Positions 35,302 to 43,076 of a DNA stretch of 43,076 bases are shown piece by piece. This stretch comes from Paracoccaceae bacterium (GTDB lineage Bacteria > Pseudomonadota > Alphaproteobacteria > Rhodobacterales > Rhodobacteraceae), in the NCBI GenBank assembly GCA_024742575.1, contig JANSYF010000025.1:1-43076 (forward strand), written 5' to 3'. Position numbers and translations under genes: made by a program. The notes beneath the pieces are model-generated. The model had not been told where the DNA came from, made no database searches, and saw only the letters and a program-made list of their open reading frames with translations. How positions within the stretch are numbered: position 1 is the first letter of the stretch; each line of letters opens with the position of its first letter.

Positions 35302-37845
35302 ATGAAGCCTGACTTTGCCCTGACCCTTTCTTTCGAAGGCATTTCACTGCTGCGCCGCGTGTCCAATGGCTGGGCACCGGTTGGCGATGTCGCTTTGGAC
35401 ACGCCAGACTTGCGTGCTGCCCTTGCCAATCTTCGGTCGGATGCAGATGCGCTTTCGGCCAATGGTGGTACGGTCAAACTTGTCATACCGAACGAGCAGA
35501 TCAAATACCTTTCAATTCCCGAAACGGGACAGTCCGGCGATGCGCTCCAACAGGATATTCGCACGGCATTGGATGGGGCAACGCCCTACGCGGTTGACGA
35601 ACTCAGGTTTGACTGGTCGCACCAGAAAGGCAAAGTTCTCGTCGCGGCGGTCGCACATGAAACCCTCGATGAAGCCGAGGCATTTGCAAAGAGCCATCAC
35701 TTTGATCCCGTTTGCTTTGTTGCCAAAGCCGCGGAAGAAGAGTTTGCGGGCGAAGTCTTCTTTGGCCCTGCAGCAAGCTGGACCGGTGCGGCACCGGAAA
35801 AAGACACAGCATCCATTGTTGTTGTAGACGCGCCGGTTGAGGAATCGACGCCAGAAGTCGAAGCCAGGACGGAAGAAACGATTGCCCCCACCGTCCCGCA
35901 GCCTGAGCCAGAGCCGGAACCAAATCAAGCGCCGAATTCCGACCCTACGGACACCACGACTGTTTCGGACAATGAAGACGCATTATCTCCGGGTGCTGCC
36001 GTAGACGAAGATGCAGTTATTCCGATAAAAGAACCTTCGGAACAGCCTGCGGTTTCAGCCGCGCCGCTACCACCTGCATTGACCACACAGACACCCGAGA
36101 CACCTGCAGCGCCGTCCTTTGCATCAATCCGTGCATCACGCACTGCGCCCCCACCGGTTGAGCCACCCGCAGCACCACGTGTTGACACCGCAGCCCCAGA
36201 AGCACCCGTCGCCCCACGATTCAAATTGGGCGGTGCCCGCAAGTCGACGCGAGACAGCGATGTAACGGCCCCGATCCTGCAAGTCGATCCGGTCGAGGAA
36301 CAAGAAGAACGCAAGGGGTTCGGGTTCTTTAGCCGTCGCAAAGAAAAGACGTCTGAGGACGAAGGTGCTGCCAGCAAACCAACTGCTCCGCTGAAAACAC
36401 CAGTTCCCGACACGCTAGGCAGGCCTCCGGTCAACAAGCATGACCCAGAACCCGCGCGCGCGGCGGTGGCGCGGATCGCAGCCATGCGTGCGGGACGAAA
36501 AACAGACCCAGCCGCTTCCGCTGAGGCCCCAACGCAAGACGAACGCACGCGGATGACAGTGTTCGGCGCGCGGGCCGAACCACAAATCGGAGGAAAGCCG
36601 CGATTCCTTGGCTTGATGCTGACAAGCGCGCTCTTGGTCTTTTTGCTAGCTGTTGCAGCTTGGGCCAGCGTCTTTCTTGATGAAGGGATTTCCCGGTTTT
36701 TTGATCGTGACCCTGACACGCCTTCGATTGCGCGACTTCCCGATGTTGACCTACAGCCACTCGATGGATCGATCACCGACGCACAAGACGGTAGTTCCGC
36801 GGTACAACTTGCAGCATTGGACGTGATCGACACACCCGGCGAAACGGCTGATGGCCTGTCCAACGTGTTGCCGCCTCCGGCCGCGCTCACTCCGGAAGAA
36901 GCCGATGCGCGCTATGCGGCAACGGGGATCTGGCAGCGCTCTCCTGAAGCGCCATCAACGCCAATGTTGACCACGCTCGACGACCTTTATGTTGCGTCCA
37001 TTGATGGTCGAATCCAGCAATTCGATGCGGTCGCGCTGCCCAGCGAAGAAAACCTGCGCAATGACCAGACCTATCTTTCTCAGCCAAACCCTGCCGCACC
37101 GGGCACACGGTTTACGTTGGATGATCGCGGCTTGGTAATTGCGACCCCCGAAGGCGCTGTAAATCCGGACGGCGTTCGCATTTTTGCGGGCCTGCCCCCT
37201 GTTGTTCCGCCAACACGTCCGATCCAAGACGTGGCACCCACCGCTCCAACCGACGGCACGACCTCAGCGGTCGTCGCACCAGAACTTCAGCAATTCCGCC
37301 CAAGGGTTCGTCCGGACGGTCTGATCGAAGGCAATGAACGCGCGCAGCTTGCAGGAAGAACGTTGGCCGAACTGGCTGCTTTGCGCCCAACAGCCCGACC
37401 CGAAACGCTCAAAGCTGAAGAAGAACAGGCAAAACCAGACGCGACGCAATTCGCCGTTGCGCAATCTGTCGCTCCGGTCACACGGCCTCGAAACTTCTCG
37501 CAGATCGTTGAACGCTCACGCAGCCAGCAAAAAGCGTCTCAGGCCGAAGTAACTCAGGTGGCCGCCGTTGCGCCGCGCACCGTTCAGCCCAGAATTCCGT
37601 CGACCGCCAATGTTGCGCGTCAAGCAACAGTTTCGAACGCCATCAACCTAAGGCGCATCAATCTGATCGGCGTTTATGGCAAGGCATCGAACCGCCGGGC
37701 ACTCGTCCGTCTGTCCAATGGGCGCTACCAAAAGGTCAAGGTCGGAGATAGGCTCGACGGAGGTCGTGTGGCAGCGATTGGTGAGAGCGCATTGCAGTAT
37801 TCCAAGAATGGGCGAAATGTCGTGCTGGACATGCCTGACGGCTAA
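35302..37845 (+). CDS. Large bitopic protein with GspL/PilM-like N-terminus and PilP/GspC-like C-terminus
   Basis: An 847-residue protein of unknown role. Residues about 1-160 look like the actin-like cytoplasmic part of GspL or PilM (VKLVIPNEQIKYLSIPE, ALDGATPYAVDELRFDW). From about 170 to 430 it is rich in Pro, Ala, Glu and Thr and likely disordered. One membrane segment follows at about 435-458 (LMLTSALLVFLLAVAAWASV). A second low-complexity region leads to the C-terminal INLIGVYGKASNRRALVRLS ... VKVGDRLDGGRVAAI (about 785-845), which resembles the PilP/GspC homology region. Bitopic topology would put the ends in cytoplasm and periplasm, joining two parts that are separate proteins in type II secretion or type IV pili. 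No other such genes are nearby. Confidence 0.6.
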   Translation: MKPDFALTLSFEGISLLRRVSNGWAPVGDVALDTPDLRAALANLRSDADALSANGGTVKLVIPNEQIKYLSIPETGQSGDALQQDIRTALDGATPYAVDELRFDWSHQKGKVLVAAVAHETLDEAEAFAKSHHFDPVCFVAKAAEEEFAGEVFFGPAASWTGAAPEKDTASIVVVDAPVEESTPEVEARTEETIAPTVPQPEPEPEPNQAPNSDPTDTTTVSDNEDALSPGAAVDEDAVIPIKEPSEQPAVSAAPLPPALTTQTPETPAAPSFASIRASRTAPPPVEPPAAPRVDTAAPEAPVAPRFKLGGARKSTRDSDVTAPILQVDPVEEQEERKGFGFFSRRKEKTSEDEGAASKPTAPLKTPVPDTLGRPPVNKHDPEPARAAVARIAAMRAGRKTDPAASAEAPTQDERTRMTVFGARAEPQIGGKPRFLGLMLTSALLVFLLAVAAWASVFLDEGISRFFDRDPDTPSIARLPDVDLQPLDGSITDAQDGSSAVQLAALDVIDTPGETADGLSNVLPPPAALTPEEADARYAATGIWQRSPEAPSTPMLTTLDDLYVASIDGRIQQFDAVALPSEENLRNDQTYLSQPNPAAPGTRFTLDDRGLVIATPEGAVNPDGVRIFAGLPPVVPPTRPIQDVAPTAPTDGTTSAVVAPELQQFRPRVRPDGLIEGNERAQLAGRTLAELAALRPTARPETLKAEEEQAKPDATQFAVAQSVAPVTRPRNFSQIVERSRSQQKASQAEVTQVAAVAPRTVQPRIPSTANVARQATVSNAINLRRINLIGVYGKASNRRALVRLSNGRYQKVKVGDRLDGGRVAAIGESALQYSKNGRNVVLDMPDG

Positions 37846-37854
37846 TCCAAGCGA

Positions 37855-37879
37855 CCGACGCAATTTTATTGAGCGTCGG
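37855..37879. terminator. Hairpin after the large bitopic protein
   Basis: CCGACGC at 37855-37861 pairs perfectly with GCGTCGG at 37873-37879 around an A/T-rich loop, starting ten bases after the stop of the upstream gene. A second small hairpin (TGCCG/CGGCA) follows at about 37890-37906. Neither has a T-tract, so partial termination or an RNA-processing role are both possible. Confidence 0.4.
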
Positions 37880-37979
37880 GCGAATAGATGCCGCAAAATA
37901 CGGCACTCGCCATTCCATTTGGTTGCTATTTCCATGCGGAAACCGGCATGCTTGAGGCGACTCGAAAGGCAAAATCAGA

Positions 37980-39860
37980 ATGGGTGAGTTTCTTTTTCTG
38001 GCGTCGGTCTTCCTGCTTGCTGCAGTGATCGCCGTGCCCATTGCCGCACGTCTCGGTTTGGGCTCGGTACTGGGATACCTATTGGCGGGTGTCGCTATCG
38101 GACCGGGTCTCGGCCTTGTGGCAGATACAACTGACCTTCAGCACTTTGCGGAATTCGGCGTCGTAATGATGCTGTTCCTGATTGGCCTCGAACTGGAACC
38201 ACGTGCGCTTTGGGATATGCGGCACCGGTTGATCGGTCTGGGCGGGCTTCAAGTGATTGTCACGATGCTTGCTGTAATGGTTGGCGCTCTTTACCTTGGT
38301 TTTGTTTGGCAGACGGCCCTTGCCATTGGGATGATCTTCTCTCTGTCCTCGACTGCTATCGTTCTTCAAACATTAAGCGAAAAAGGTCTGATGCAAACCG
38401 GCGGAGGGCGGTCCACGTTTTCGGTCCTGCTTACTCAAGACATCGCTGTCATCCCGATGCTCATCATTCTGCCCCTGCTCGCCGTGCCTGCCGTGCCGTC
38501 CCTTAATCCAGATGGCTCGATCTCACGCGCACCGTTGGAACACGCAGATAGCGCCCATGGACATGCTGTGTCTCTGATCGAAGGACTGCCGGGATGGGGT
38601 GTCACGCTTGTAACCTTGGGTGCTGTTGCTTTGATCATCATTGGTGGAGTCTACGGCGCTCGGCCCCTATTCCGTTTTATCCACGCAGCCCACCTGCGCG
38701 AGATGTATACCGCGCTAGCGCTGTTGATTGTCATTGGCATTGCCTTCCTGATGACAGCTGTCGGCCTATCGCCCGCTCTGGGCACATTCCTTGCGGGGGT
38801 CGTTCTGGCAAACAGCGAGTTCCGGCACGAATTGGAATCAGACATCGAACCGTTCAAAGGCCTGTTGCTCGGGTTGTTCTTTATCACGGTCGGGGCTGGC
38901 ATCGACTTTGGGCTCTTCTTTTCCGAACCGATCAGCATTCTTGGACTCGCCCTTGGGATTATGCTGCTGAAGGGGATCATTCTGTATGGGCTTGGCCGCG
39001 CGTTCAAACTTCGTGGACGAGATCAGTGGCTGTTCACCCTCGGACTGGCCCAAGCAGGAGAGTTTGGCTTCGTCCTGATTTCCTTCTCTTTGCAACAATC
39101 CATCTTGCCCGGATTCGTAGCGGATCGGTTGCTTCTCATCGTTGCCCTTTCAATGCTGATCACCCCCTTGGCATTCATCTTTTACGAATACCTGTCAAAG
39201 CGGATGACCGACACGGATGGTGCGGTCGAACATGACGAGATTGATCAGCAAGGCACCGTGATCATTGCGGGCATTGGACGGTTCGGGCAAATTGTGAACC
39301 GACTGGTGCAATCGGTCGGTGCCAAGACAGTGGTGATCGACAACAACCTGCAAACCATTCAACTGATGCGTCGGTTTGGCTATCAGGGTTTCTTCGGAGA
39401 TCCGCTGCGCCCGGATTTGCTGCATGCCGCAGGTATCGACAAAGCGCGGGTTCTTATGGTGGCACTGGATGATCCGGTGGCAGCGGAACGGCTTGTCACC
39501 TATGCCCGCCGCTTGCGGCCTGACATTCACATCGTGGCTCGGTCGCGCGACCGAACCCACACTTATCGCCTCTATAAGGCTGGCGCGAATGACATTGTAC
39601 GTGAACTGTTCGACAGCTCTCTACGCGCTGGTCGCTATGTTCTCGAAAACATCGGCCTGTCCGATTACGAAGCCGCTGAAGCGGAAAAGCTTTTCTATCA
39701 TCACGACCGCTACACGGTGCGGGAACTGGCCGAGGTTTGGGACCCCAACATCCCATCGGCACAAAACGAAGCCTATATCGCCCGCGCCAAGGAACTGGAG
39801 AAAGAGCTAGAGGCATCTTTGCTGAGCGCCCTTGAGAGCAGCAACAACAATGCCGCATAA
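37980..39860 (+). CDS. Kef-type monovalent cation:proton antiporter (CPA2) with RCK/TrkA-N domain
   Basis: A 626-residue protein of the KefB/KefC class. About twelve membrane segments form the CPA2 transporter (GSVLGYLLAGVAIGPGLGLV, LFLIGLELEPRALWDMR, SLSSTAIVLQ, LLLGLFFITVGAGIDF). A cytoplasmic RCK/TrkA-N domain starts at about residue 418 (GTVIIAGIGRFGQIVNRLV, TVVIDNNLQTIQLMRRFGYQ, ALDDPVAAERL). Such systems exchange K+ for H+ and are often gated by glutathione adducts or nucleotides. There is no adjacent KefF/KefG subunit gene. The gene ends in a strong terminator shared with carD. Confidence 0.88.
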   Translation: MGEFLFLASVFLLAAVIAVPIAARLGLGSVLGYLLAGVAIGPGLGLVADTTDLQHFAEFGVVMMLFLIGLELEPRALWDMRHRLIGLGGLQVIVTMLAVMVGALYLGFVWQTALAIGMIFSLSSTAIVLQTLSEKGLMQTGGGRSTFSVLLTQDIAVIPMLIILPLLAVPAVPSLNPDGSISRAPLEHADSAHGHAVSLIEGLPGWGVTLVTLGAVALIIIGGVYGARPLFRFIHAAHLREMYTALALLIVIGIAFLMTAVGLSPALGTFLAGVVLANSEFRHELESDIEPFKGLLLGLFFITVGAGIDFGLFFSEPISILGLALGIMLLKGIILYGLGRAFKLRGRDQWLFTLGLAQAGEFGFVLISFSLQQSILPGFVADRLLLIVALSMLITPLAFIFYEYLSKRMTDTDGAVEHDEIDQQGTVIIAGIGRFGQIVNRLVQSVGAKTVVIDNNLQTIQLMRRFGYQGFFGDPLRPDLLHAAGIDKARVLMVALDDPVAAERLVTYARRLRPDIHIVARSRDRTHTYRLYKAGANDIVRELFDSSLRAGRYVLENIGLSDYEAAEAEKLFYHHDRYTVRELAEVWDPNIPSAQNEAYIARAKELEKELEASLLSALESSNNNAA

Positions 39861-39893
39861 AAAAGCGGCCCCCATTGGGAGCCGCTTTGTTTA
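39861..39893. terminator. Bidirectional intrinsic terminator
   Basis: AAAGCGGC at 39862-39869 pairs with GCCGCTTT at 39881-39888, extended by CCCCA/TGGGA, with an A-run before and T-rich sequence after. It sits between the stops of the Kef gene (+) and carD (-), and its A and T flanks allow termination on both strands. Confidence 0.9.
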
Positions 39894-39910
39894 ATCTTGC
39901 CGAAGATTGA

Positions 39911-40429
39911 TCAGGCGGCCGCAGGCGCGCGTGACATCAGAACATCGCCAACTTGCTTCGCCGCAGCCAGTTCGTCCCCTCCCGAGGTTGCAGCAACTTC
40001 ACGGGTCAGACGCTCCAAAGCGGCTTCGTACAGCTGACGCTCAGAATAGCTCTGTTCGCGCTGGTCATCGGCGCGGTGCAGGTCACGAACCACCTCGGCA
40101 ATCGCGATCAGATCGCCCGAGTTGATCTTCTGTTCATATTCCTGTGCCCGGCGCGACCACATTGCTCGTTTGACCTTGGCTTTGCCCTTCAGGGTCTTCA
40201 TCGCCTGACTCACCACATCCGGTGAACTCAGCGACCGCATTCCGATTTCCGAAGCCTTGTGCGTTGGAACGCGCAAGGTCATTTTGTCCTTCTCAAACGA
40301 AATCACGAACAGCTCGAGCGTGATGCCGGCAATCTCTTGTTCTTCGATGGACACGATTTGACCGACACCATGTGCCGGGTAGACTACATAATCGTTCGGA
40401 CGGAATTCGGATTTTTTCGACTTGGTCAT
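39911..40429 (-). CDS. carD: CarD-family RNA polymerase-binding transcription regulator
   Basis: A 172-residue CarD/CdnL protein. The N-terminal RNA-polymerase-interacting Tudor-like part is plain (FRPNDYVVYPAHGVGQIVSI, FVISFEKDKMTLRVP), followed by the helical DNA-contacting part (AKVKRAMWSRRAQEYEQKI, SGDLIAIAEVVRDLHR). CarD stabilises open promoter complexes, notably at rRNA promoters. AAGGAAGG precedes ATG 40429. The gene is single, with its own promoter region upstream and a shared terminator downstream; the neighbour fdxA is the usual one in Rhodobacterales as I recall. Confidence 0.92.
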   Translation of the reverse strand: MTKSKKSEFRPNDYVVYPAHGVGQIVSIEEQEIAGITLELFVISFEKDKMTLRVPTHKASEIGMRSLSSPDVVSQAMKTLKGKAKVKRAMWSRRAQEYEQKINSGDLIAIAEVVRDLHRADDQREQSYSERQLYEAALERLTREVAATSGGDELAAAKQVGDVLMSRAPAAA

Positions 40430-40589
40430 TCAGAACCTTCCTTGGCGTGCGCCCATGCGACACAGACAAAAAAATCGAACGGAAGCTCTGCTTCCGATCG
40501 TTTCATTCAGAGTATTTGACAAGCTTATGTCAGCTTATTTGCCATACGCCAGCAATGGCGTGTGTCCCAGGGGTGTCATTTGTAACTAC

Positions 40590-40595
40590 AGTATA
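40590..40595 (-). promoter_or_regulatory. Possible extended -10 element for carD
   Basis: On the minus strand the sequence TGTTATACTG gives TATACT with an upstream TGT, an extended -10 form, about 160 bp before the carD start. No good -35 lies at the right distance, so support is weak. The 274-bp spacer between fdxA and carD contains no gene that I can support. Confidence 0.25.
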
Positions 40596-40703
40596 ACACA
40601 AAAAACGCCCACACGGTAGTGGCACGAAGATCTACGGAAACACATTCAGTTTCAGCTATTTAAGCGATTTTCTTGATCCGACAAAATGCCAATCAGCGAA
40701 TCA

Positions 40704-41042
40704 TCAACCACCTTCGCCGGGCGCTTCTGAAAAATATTTCTCAAGCTTACCGCTCTCGCCATCACGTTCTTCCGATTCAGGCAGCGGGTCTTTCTTGGTG
40801 ATGATCACCGGCCAAAGCTCGGCGTATTTGCGATTGAACTCTACCCACTTGTCCATGTCCGGCTCTGTATCAGGCCGGATAGCATCTGCCGGGCATTCCG
40901 GTTCACAAACACCGCAATCGATGCATTCGTCCGGGTGAATCACCAGCATGTTTTCGCCTTCGTAAAAACAGTCCACCGGACAAACTTCCACACAGTCGGT
41001 GTATTTGCAGGCAATGCAGGCATCGTTGACGATATAGGTCAT
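40704..41042 (-). CDS. fdxA: Ferredoxin FdxA, 7Fe-8S type
   Basis: A 112-residue ferredoxin with the two cluster motifs of the [3Fe-4S][4Fe-4S] type: [18 protein letters not shown] near the N-terminus and [12 protein letters not shown] at about residues 40-51. The C-terminal extension ([20 protein letters not shown]) is standard for alphaproteobacterial FdxA. It is a low-potential electron carrier; whether it serves the Rieske oxygenase far to the left cannot be told. It follows the S4-domain gene by 49 bp on the same strand. Confidence 0.92.
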   Translation of the reverse strand: MTYIVNDACIACKYTDCVEVCPVDCFYEGENMLVIHPDECIDCGVCEPECPADAIRPDTEPDMDKWVEFNRKYAELWPVIITKKDPLPESEERDGESGKLEKYFSEAPGEGG

Positions 41043-41091
41043 GCACGTCTTCCATCGGTCGTTTGCAAGCTAGCTAAGCCACTCGGAAAAA

Positions 41092-41475
41092 TCATTCAAG
41101 AAGGTCTGTCCGGGTTTGTTGCATGGCGCGACGATCTTTCTTCGTCGGACGCCCTTTGCCTTCAAATCGCGGAACTTGTTCAATCGCCGCCTCACGCGGT
41201 TTCGGTGGATCTAGGTCTTCGTAAAGCTGTTGCGCTTCGGGGGCCGGGCCGCGGCGTTCCCCCATAGCCAGAACCTTGATCACCCGCACGTCATTGGCTT
41301 GCGGAAAGGTCAGCACATCCATCGCCGACACCATATAGGCTGGTTTGGAAATTGGCTGACCGTTCACGCGCAGTTTCCCACCGGACACGATTTTCGCGGC
41401 AAGGCTGCGCGTTTTGAAGAAACGCGCATGCCATAACCACTTGTCGATCCGAAGCTTCTGAACCGGCTCTGCCAA
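41092..41475 (-). CDS. S4-domain RNA-binding protein (Hsp15-like)
   Basis: A 127-residue protein with an N-terminal S4 domain (RIDKWLWHARFFKTRSLAAK, GGKLRVNGQPISKPAYMV) as in heat-shock protein Hsp15, which binds stalled 50S subunits carrying nascent chains, and a basic C-terminal tail (KGRPTKKDRRAMQ). No ATG is available near the front; the start is read as TTG at 41475, one base after the stop of the upstream helicase gene, with AAGGA shortly before. The TTG start and near overlap point to translational coupling. Confidence 0.85.
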   Translation of the reverse strand: MAEPVQKLRIDKWLWHARFFKTRSLAAKIVSGGKLRVNGQPISKPAYMVSAMDVLTFPQANDVRVIKVLAMGERRGPAPEAQQLYEDLDPPKPREAAIEQVPRFEGKGRPTKKDRRAMQQTRTDLLE

Positions 41476-41476
41476 C

Positions 41477-43076
41477 TCAGTCCTTGGTCTTTAGCCCCAT
41501 GAGGGCCGCAGCAAAGGGGTTGTCGGGATCAATCGGCTTTTCTTTCTTGGGCGGACGCGCCTGGAACGTCTTTGCCCCTGCATCACGCGGCGGCTGACCC
41601 TTTCCCTTGGGCTTGCCCTTGCCACGCGGACGGTCGCCCTGCGGCTTACCGCCATCGCGACGACCTTTACCAGCGCCACCTTCGCGGCGCGGTTGCCGAT
41701 CCGAACGGTTGCCCCGCCATGTGAAGGTGTAAAAGACTTCGGTCTCCGGCCCGGCCAAAGCGGCATCAGGCGCAGCGCCCGGGTCAATTTCGGTTTCCGA
41801 ATTCGCTGGAACGGGCGTTTCAGCCGCAGCATCGCTGGGCGCGTCGCCCACCGGCGCAACGCTATCATCTGGCATCGCAGCAGCAGCGTCCGGCACATCT
41901 GAAGCCTCCGGCGCGTCTGCAGGTGCTGCATCCGCCCCCGGTGCGCCCTCTTGCGCTGCATCCATCACGGGCGTGTCTTTAATCGGCGCGGCACCATCTG
42001 TCGCAGCATCCTGCTCAACCGCCGCAGCGGCATTTGCCTCGGGGACTACGGCATCGACAGCGCGCACTTTTTCACGCTCACCTTTTTCGGCCTTGTAGCC
42101 CAGACCACCCATCAGATCAGCAAACTGTTCCAGCGTCAGCCCGGTGATCGACAGCATGTCGGGGTTTGCTTCGAACCCGCCCCGGCTGTCCTGCGCACGC
42201 AAAAGGTCGGCCAGACGTTCCAGCATGTCGATCCGTATGGCCCGGTCCCCAGCAGCGCGGTAGCCTGACACCGTGTGATGTTCGGCAGGCGTGCCCGTCA
42301 TGTTTGGCACCGTCACCAACCCCGGAGGCGGTGCCTCGGGGAACACATCCAAATTCTTCGCAAGGCTCCAAAGCACCAGCCGCAAACGCGTCGGCGCAGG
42401 TTTGAGAAGCAGTGGCATGAACACGGTGAACTGGCCAAAGCGGATACCATGCTTGCGCAGCATCCCGCGCGCATCCTGATCCAACGCTTTGACATCATCG
42501 GCCACGTCAGCCCGCGGCAGAATGCCCATGGACTCGACCATACGGAAGGCAAAGCCTCGCGCCAGACCATTCAGGGTTTCATCTTTCTGCAAGTCGATCA
42601 GCGGTTCAAACAACGCTGCGATCTTGCGGTCGATGAAGTGCTGCAAACGACGCTGCACCTTGGATGCGACATCTGCCCCCGCCTCTTCGTCGACAAAAGC
42701 GACGACACGCGGCTTCAGCGGATCATCACCCGCGGCAAGTTTACCCACCGCCTGGTCGCCCCACATGAGGCCGCCCTGCTCGGTGAAATCCATCTCGGTA
42801 TCGGGTGCGTTGTAGAACCGGTCCGCCCGCAGATGGAAATGCGGAGCAAGCGCCTGCAATGACGCGGTCTTCAGCGTCTTGGCCTCCTGCCCGGTTGCAT
42901 CCTTGTCCTGGCGGAACCGGAACCCTTCAAGCCTGCCGACGAATTCGCCTTCGACGGTGACTTCACCTTTGTCATTCACTTCGGCCAAAAGGGCCTCCTT
43001 CTGTTTCAACCGCCGCAAGAGCACGGATGTGCGCCGGTCAACAAATCTCTGGGTCAGGCGCTCGTGCAGCGCGTCC
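41477..43076 (-). CDS. C-terminal part of a helicase-type protein (partial)
   Basis: The frame is open to the right edge, so the N-terminal part lies outside. The visible ~533 residues hold a folded region resembling the SUV3-like C-terminal domain of Rhodobacterales helicases (VQRRLQHFIDRKIAALFEPL, LRKHGIRFGQFTVFMPLLLK, LVLWSL). A long Ala/Pro/Glu/Asp-rich low-complexity segment of about 110 residues follows, then a basic Arg/Gly/Lys tail typical of RNA-binding proteins (RRDGGKPQGDRPRGKGKPKG). The helicase motifs themselves are not in the window; the identification rests on this C-terminal domain and on the neighbours S4 protein, FdxA and CarD. Confidence 0.7.
   Translation of the reverse strand, partial: DALHERLTQRFVDRRTSVLLRRLKQKEALLAEVNDKGEVTVEGEFVGRLEGFRFRQDKDATGQEAKTLKTASLQALAPHFHLRADRFYNAPDTEMDFTEQGGLMWGDQAVGKLAAGDDPLKPRVVAFVDEEAGADVASKVQRRLQHFIDRKIAALFEPLIDLQKDETLNGLARGFAFRMVESMGILPRADVADDVKALDQDARGMLRKHGIRFGQFTVFMPLLLKPAPTRLRLVLWSLAKNLDVFPEAPPPGLVTVPNMTGTPAEHHTVSGYRAAGDRAIRIDMLERLADLLRAQDSRGGFEANPDMLSITGLTLEQFADLMGGLGYKAEKGEREKVRAVDAVVPEANAAAAVEQDAATDGAAPIKDTPVMDAAQEGAPGADAAPADAPEASDVPDAAAAMPDDSVAPVGDAPSDAAAETPVPANSETEIDPGAAPDAALAGPETEVFYTFTWRGNRSDRQPRREGGAGKGRRDGGKPQGDRPRGKGKPKGKGQPPRDAGAKTFQARPPKKEKPIDPDNPFAAALMGLKTKD

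Noticed and set aside
35925-36890. A 321-codon Ser/Gly/Ala-rich frame on the minus strand
   Set aside because: Antisense to the Pro/Ala-rich linker of the large bitopic protein; its composition is the mirror of that low-complexity region.
37855-37906. Riboswitch or attenuator upstream of the Kef gene
   Set aside because: Two simple hairpins without a conserved aptamer pattern that I recognise; kept only as a possible terminator.

Overview
The window looks like chromosomal DNA from a marine alphaproteobacterium of the Rhodobacterales (Roseobacter group). This is judged from the high-GC, Rhodobacterales-like proteins, from the block helicase-like protein / S4 protein / FdxA / CarD at the right end, and from the dense catabolism of methylated nitrogen compounds, phosphonates and sulfide. 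I see no rRNA, tRNA, CRISPR array, intact insertion sequence or phage. All assignments come from reading protein motifs and gene order; no database search was run.

Layout. 1-309: 5' part of a DUF3883-type protein running off the left edge. 436-3440: a GlxA/AraC-type regulator diverging from a two-gene operon, a gamma-butyrobetaine-hydroxylase-like Fe(II)/2-oxoglutarate oxygenase followed by a class II aldolase. 3797-7311: a translationally coupled operon tmpA-tmpB-phosphodiesterase (oxidative breakdown of 2-trimethylaminoethylphosphonate to glycine betaine and phosphate) with a divergent LysR regulator. This block lies between two diverged, same-orientation ~100-bp intergenic repeats. 7645-16419: a divergon for catabolism of an N-methylated compound. 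The left arm holds a dimethylglycine-dehydrogenase-like demethylase, an enolase-superfamily enzyme resembling hydroxyproline-betaine epimerase and a GSA-type aminotransferase. The right arm holds an RpiR regulator, a Rieske oxygenase, an aldehyde dehydrogenase and a carboxymuconolactone-decarboxylase-like protein. 16420-17409: almost 1 kb without a convincing gene.

17410-20437: a divergent pair of alpha/beta-hydrolases, one multi-pass membrane (Abhydrolase_9 type) and one exported (DUF900 type). 20706-21203: a small membrane protein. 21526-24672: the zinc uptake locus zur-znuC-znuB with divergent znuA. 24753-31245: a sulfide/persulfide oxidation operon (DUF2892 protein, persulfide-dioxygenase-like enzyme, DUF442-SQR fusion, SulP transporter, SLAC1/TDT channel) with a Crp/Fnr regulator carrying two cysteines just upstream and a GTGA-N5-TCAC palindrome before the operon. 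31330-35144: secreted serralysin-like protease, orphan glycosyltransferase, SIMPL-domain protein. 35302-39860: a large bitopic protein with GspL/PilM-like and PilP/GspC-like ends, then a Kef-type antiporter ending in a strong terminator shared with carD. 39911-43076: carD, fdxA, an S4 RNA-binding protein and the 3' part of a helicase-type protein.

Taken together, the left 16 kb is a set of separately regulated modules that strip methyl groups, phosphonate phosphorus and amino nitrogen from marine osmolyte-type molecules. The middle handles zinc supply and sulfide detoxification. The right end is conserved housekeeping sequence. The least explained parts are the oxygenase/aldolase pair, the exact substrate of the N-methyl divergon, the Crp/Fnr control of sulfide oxidation, and the GspL/GspC-like fusion protein.
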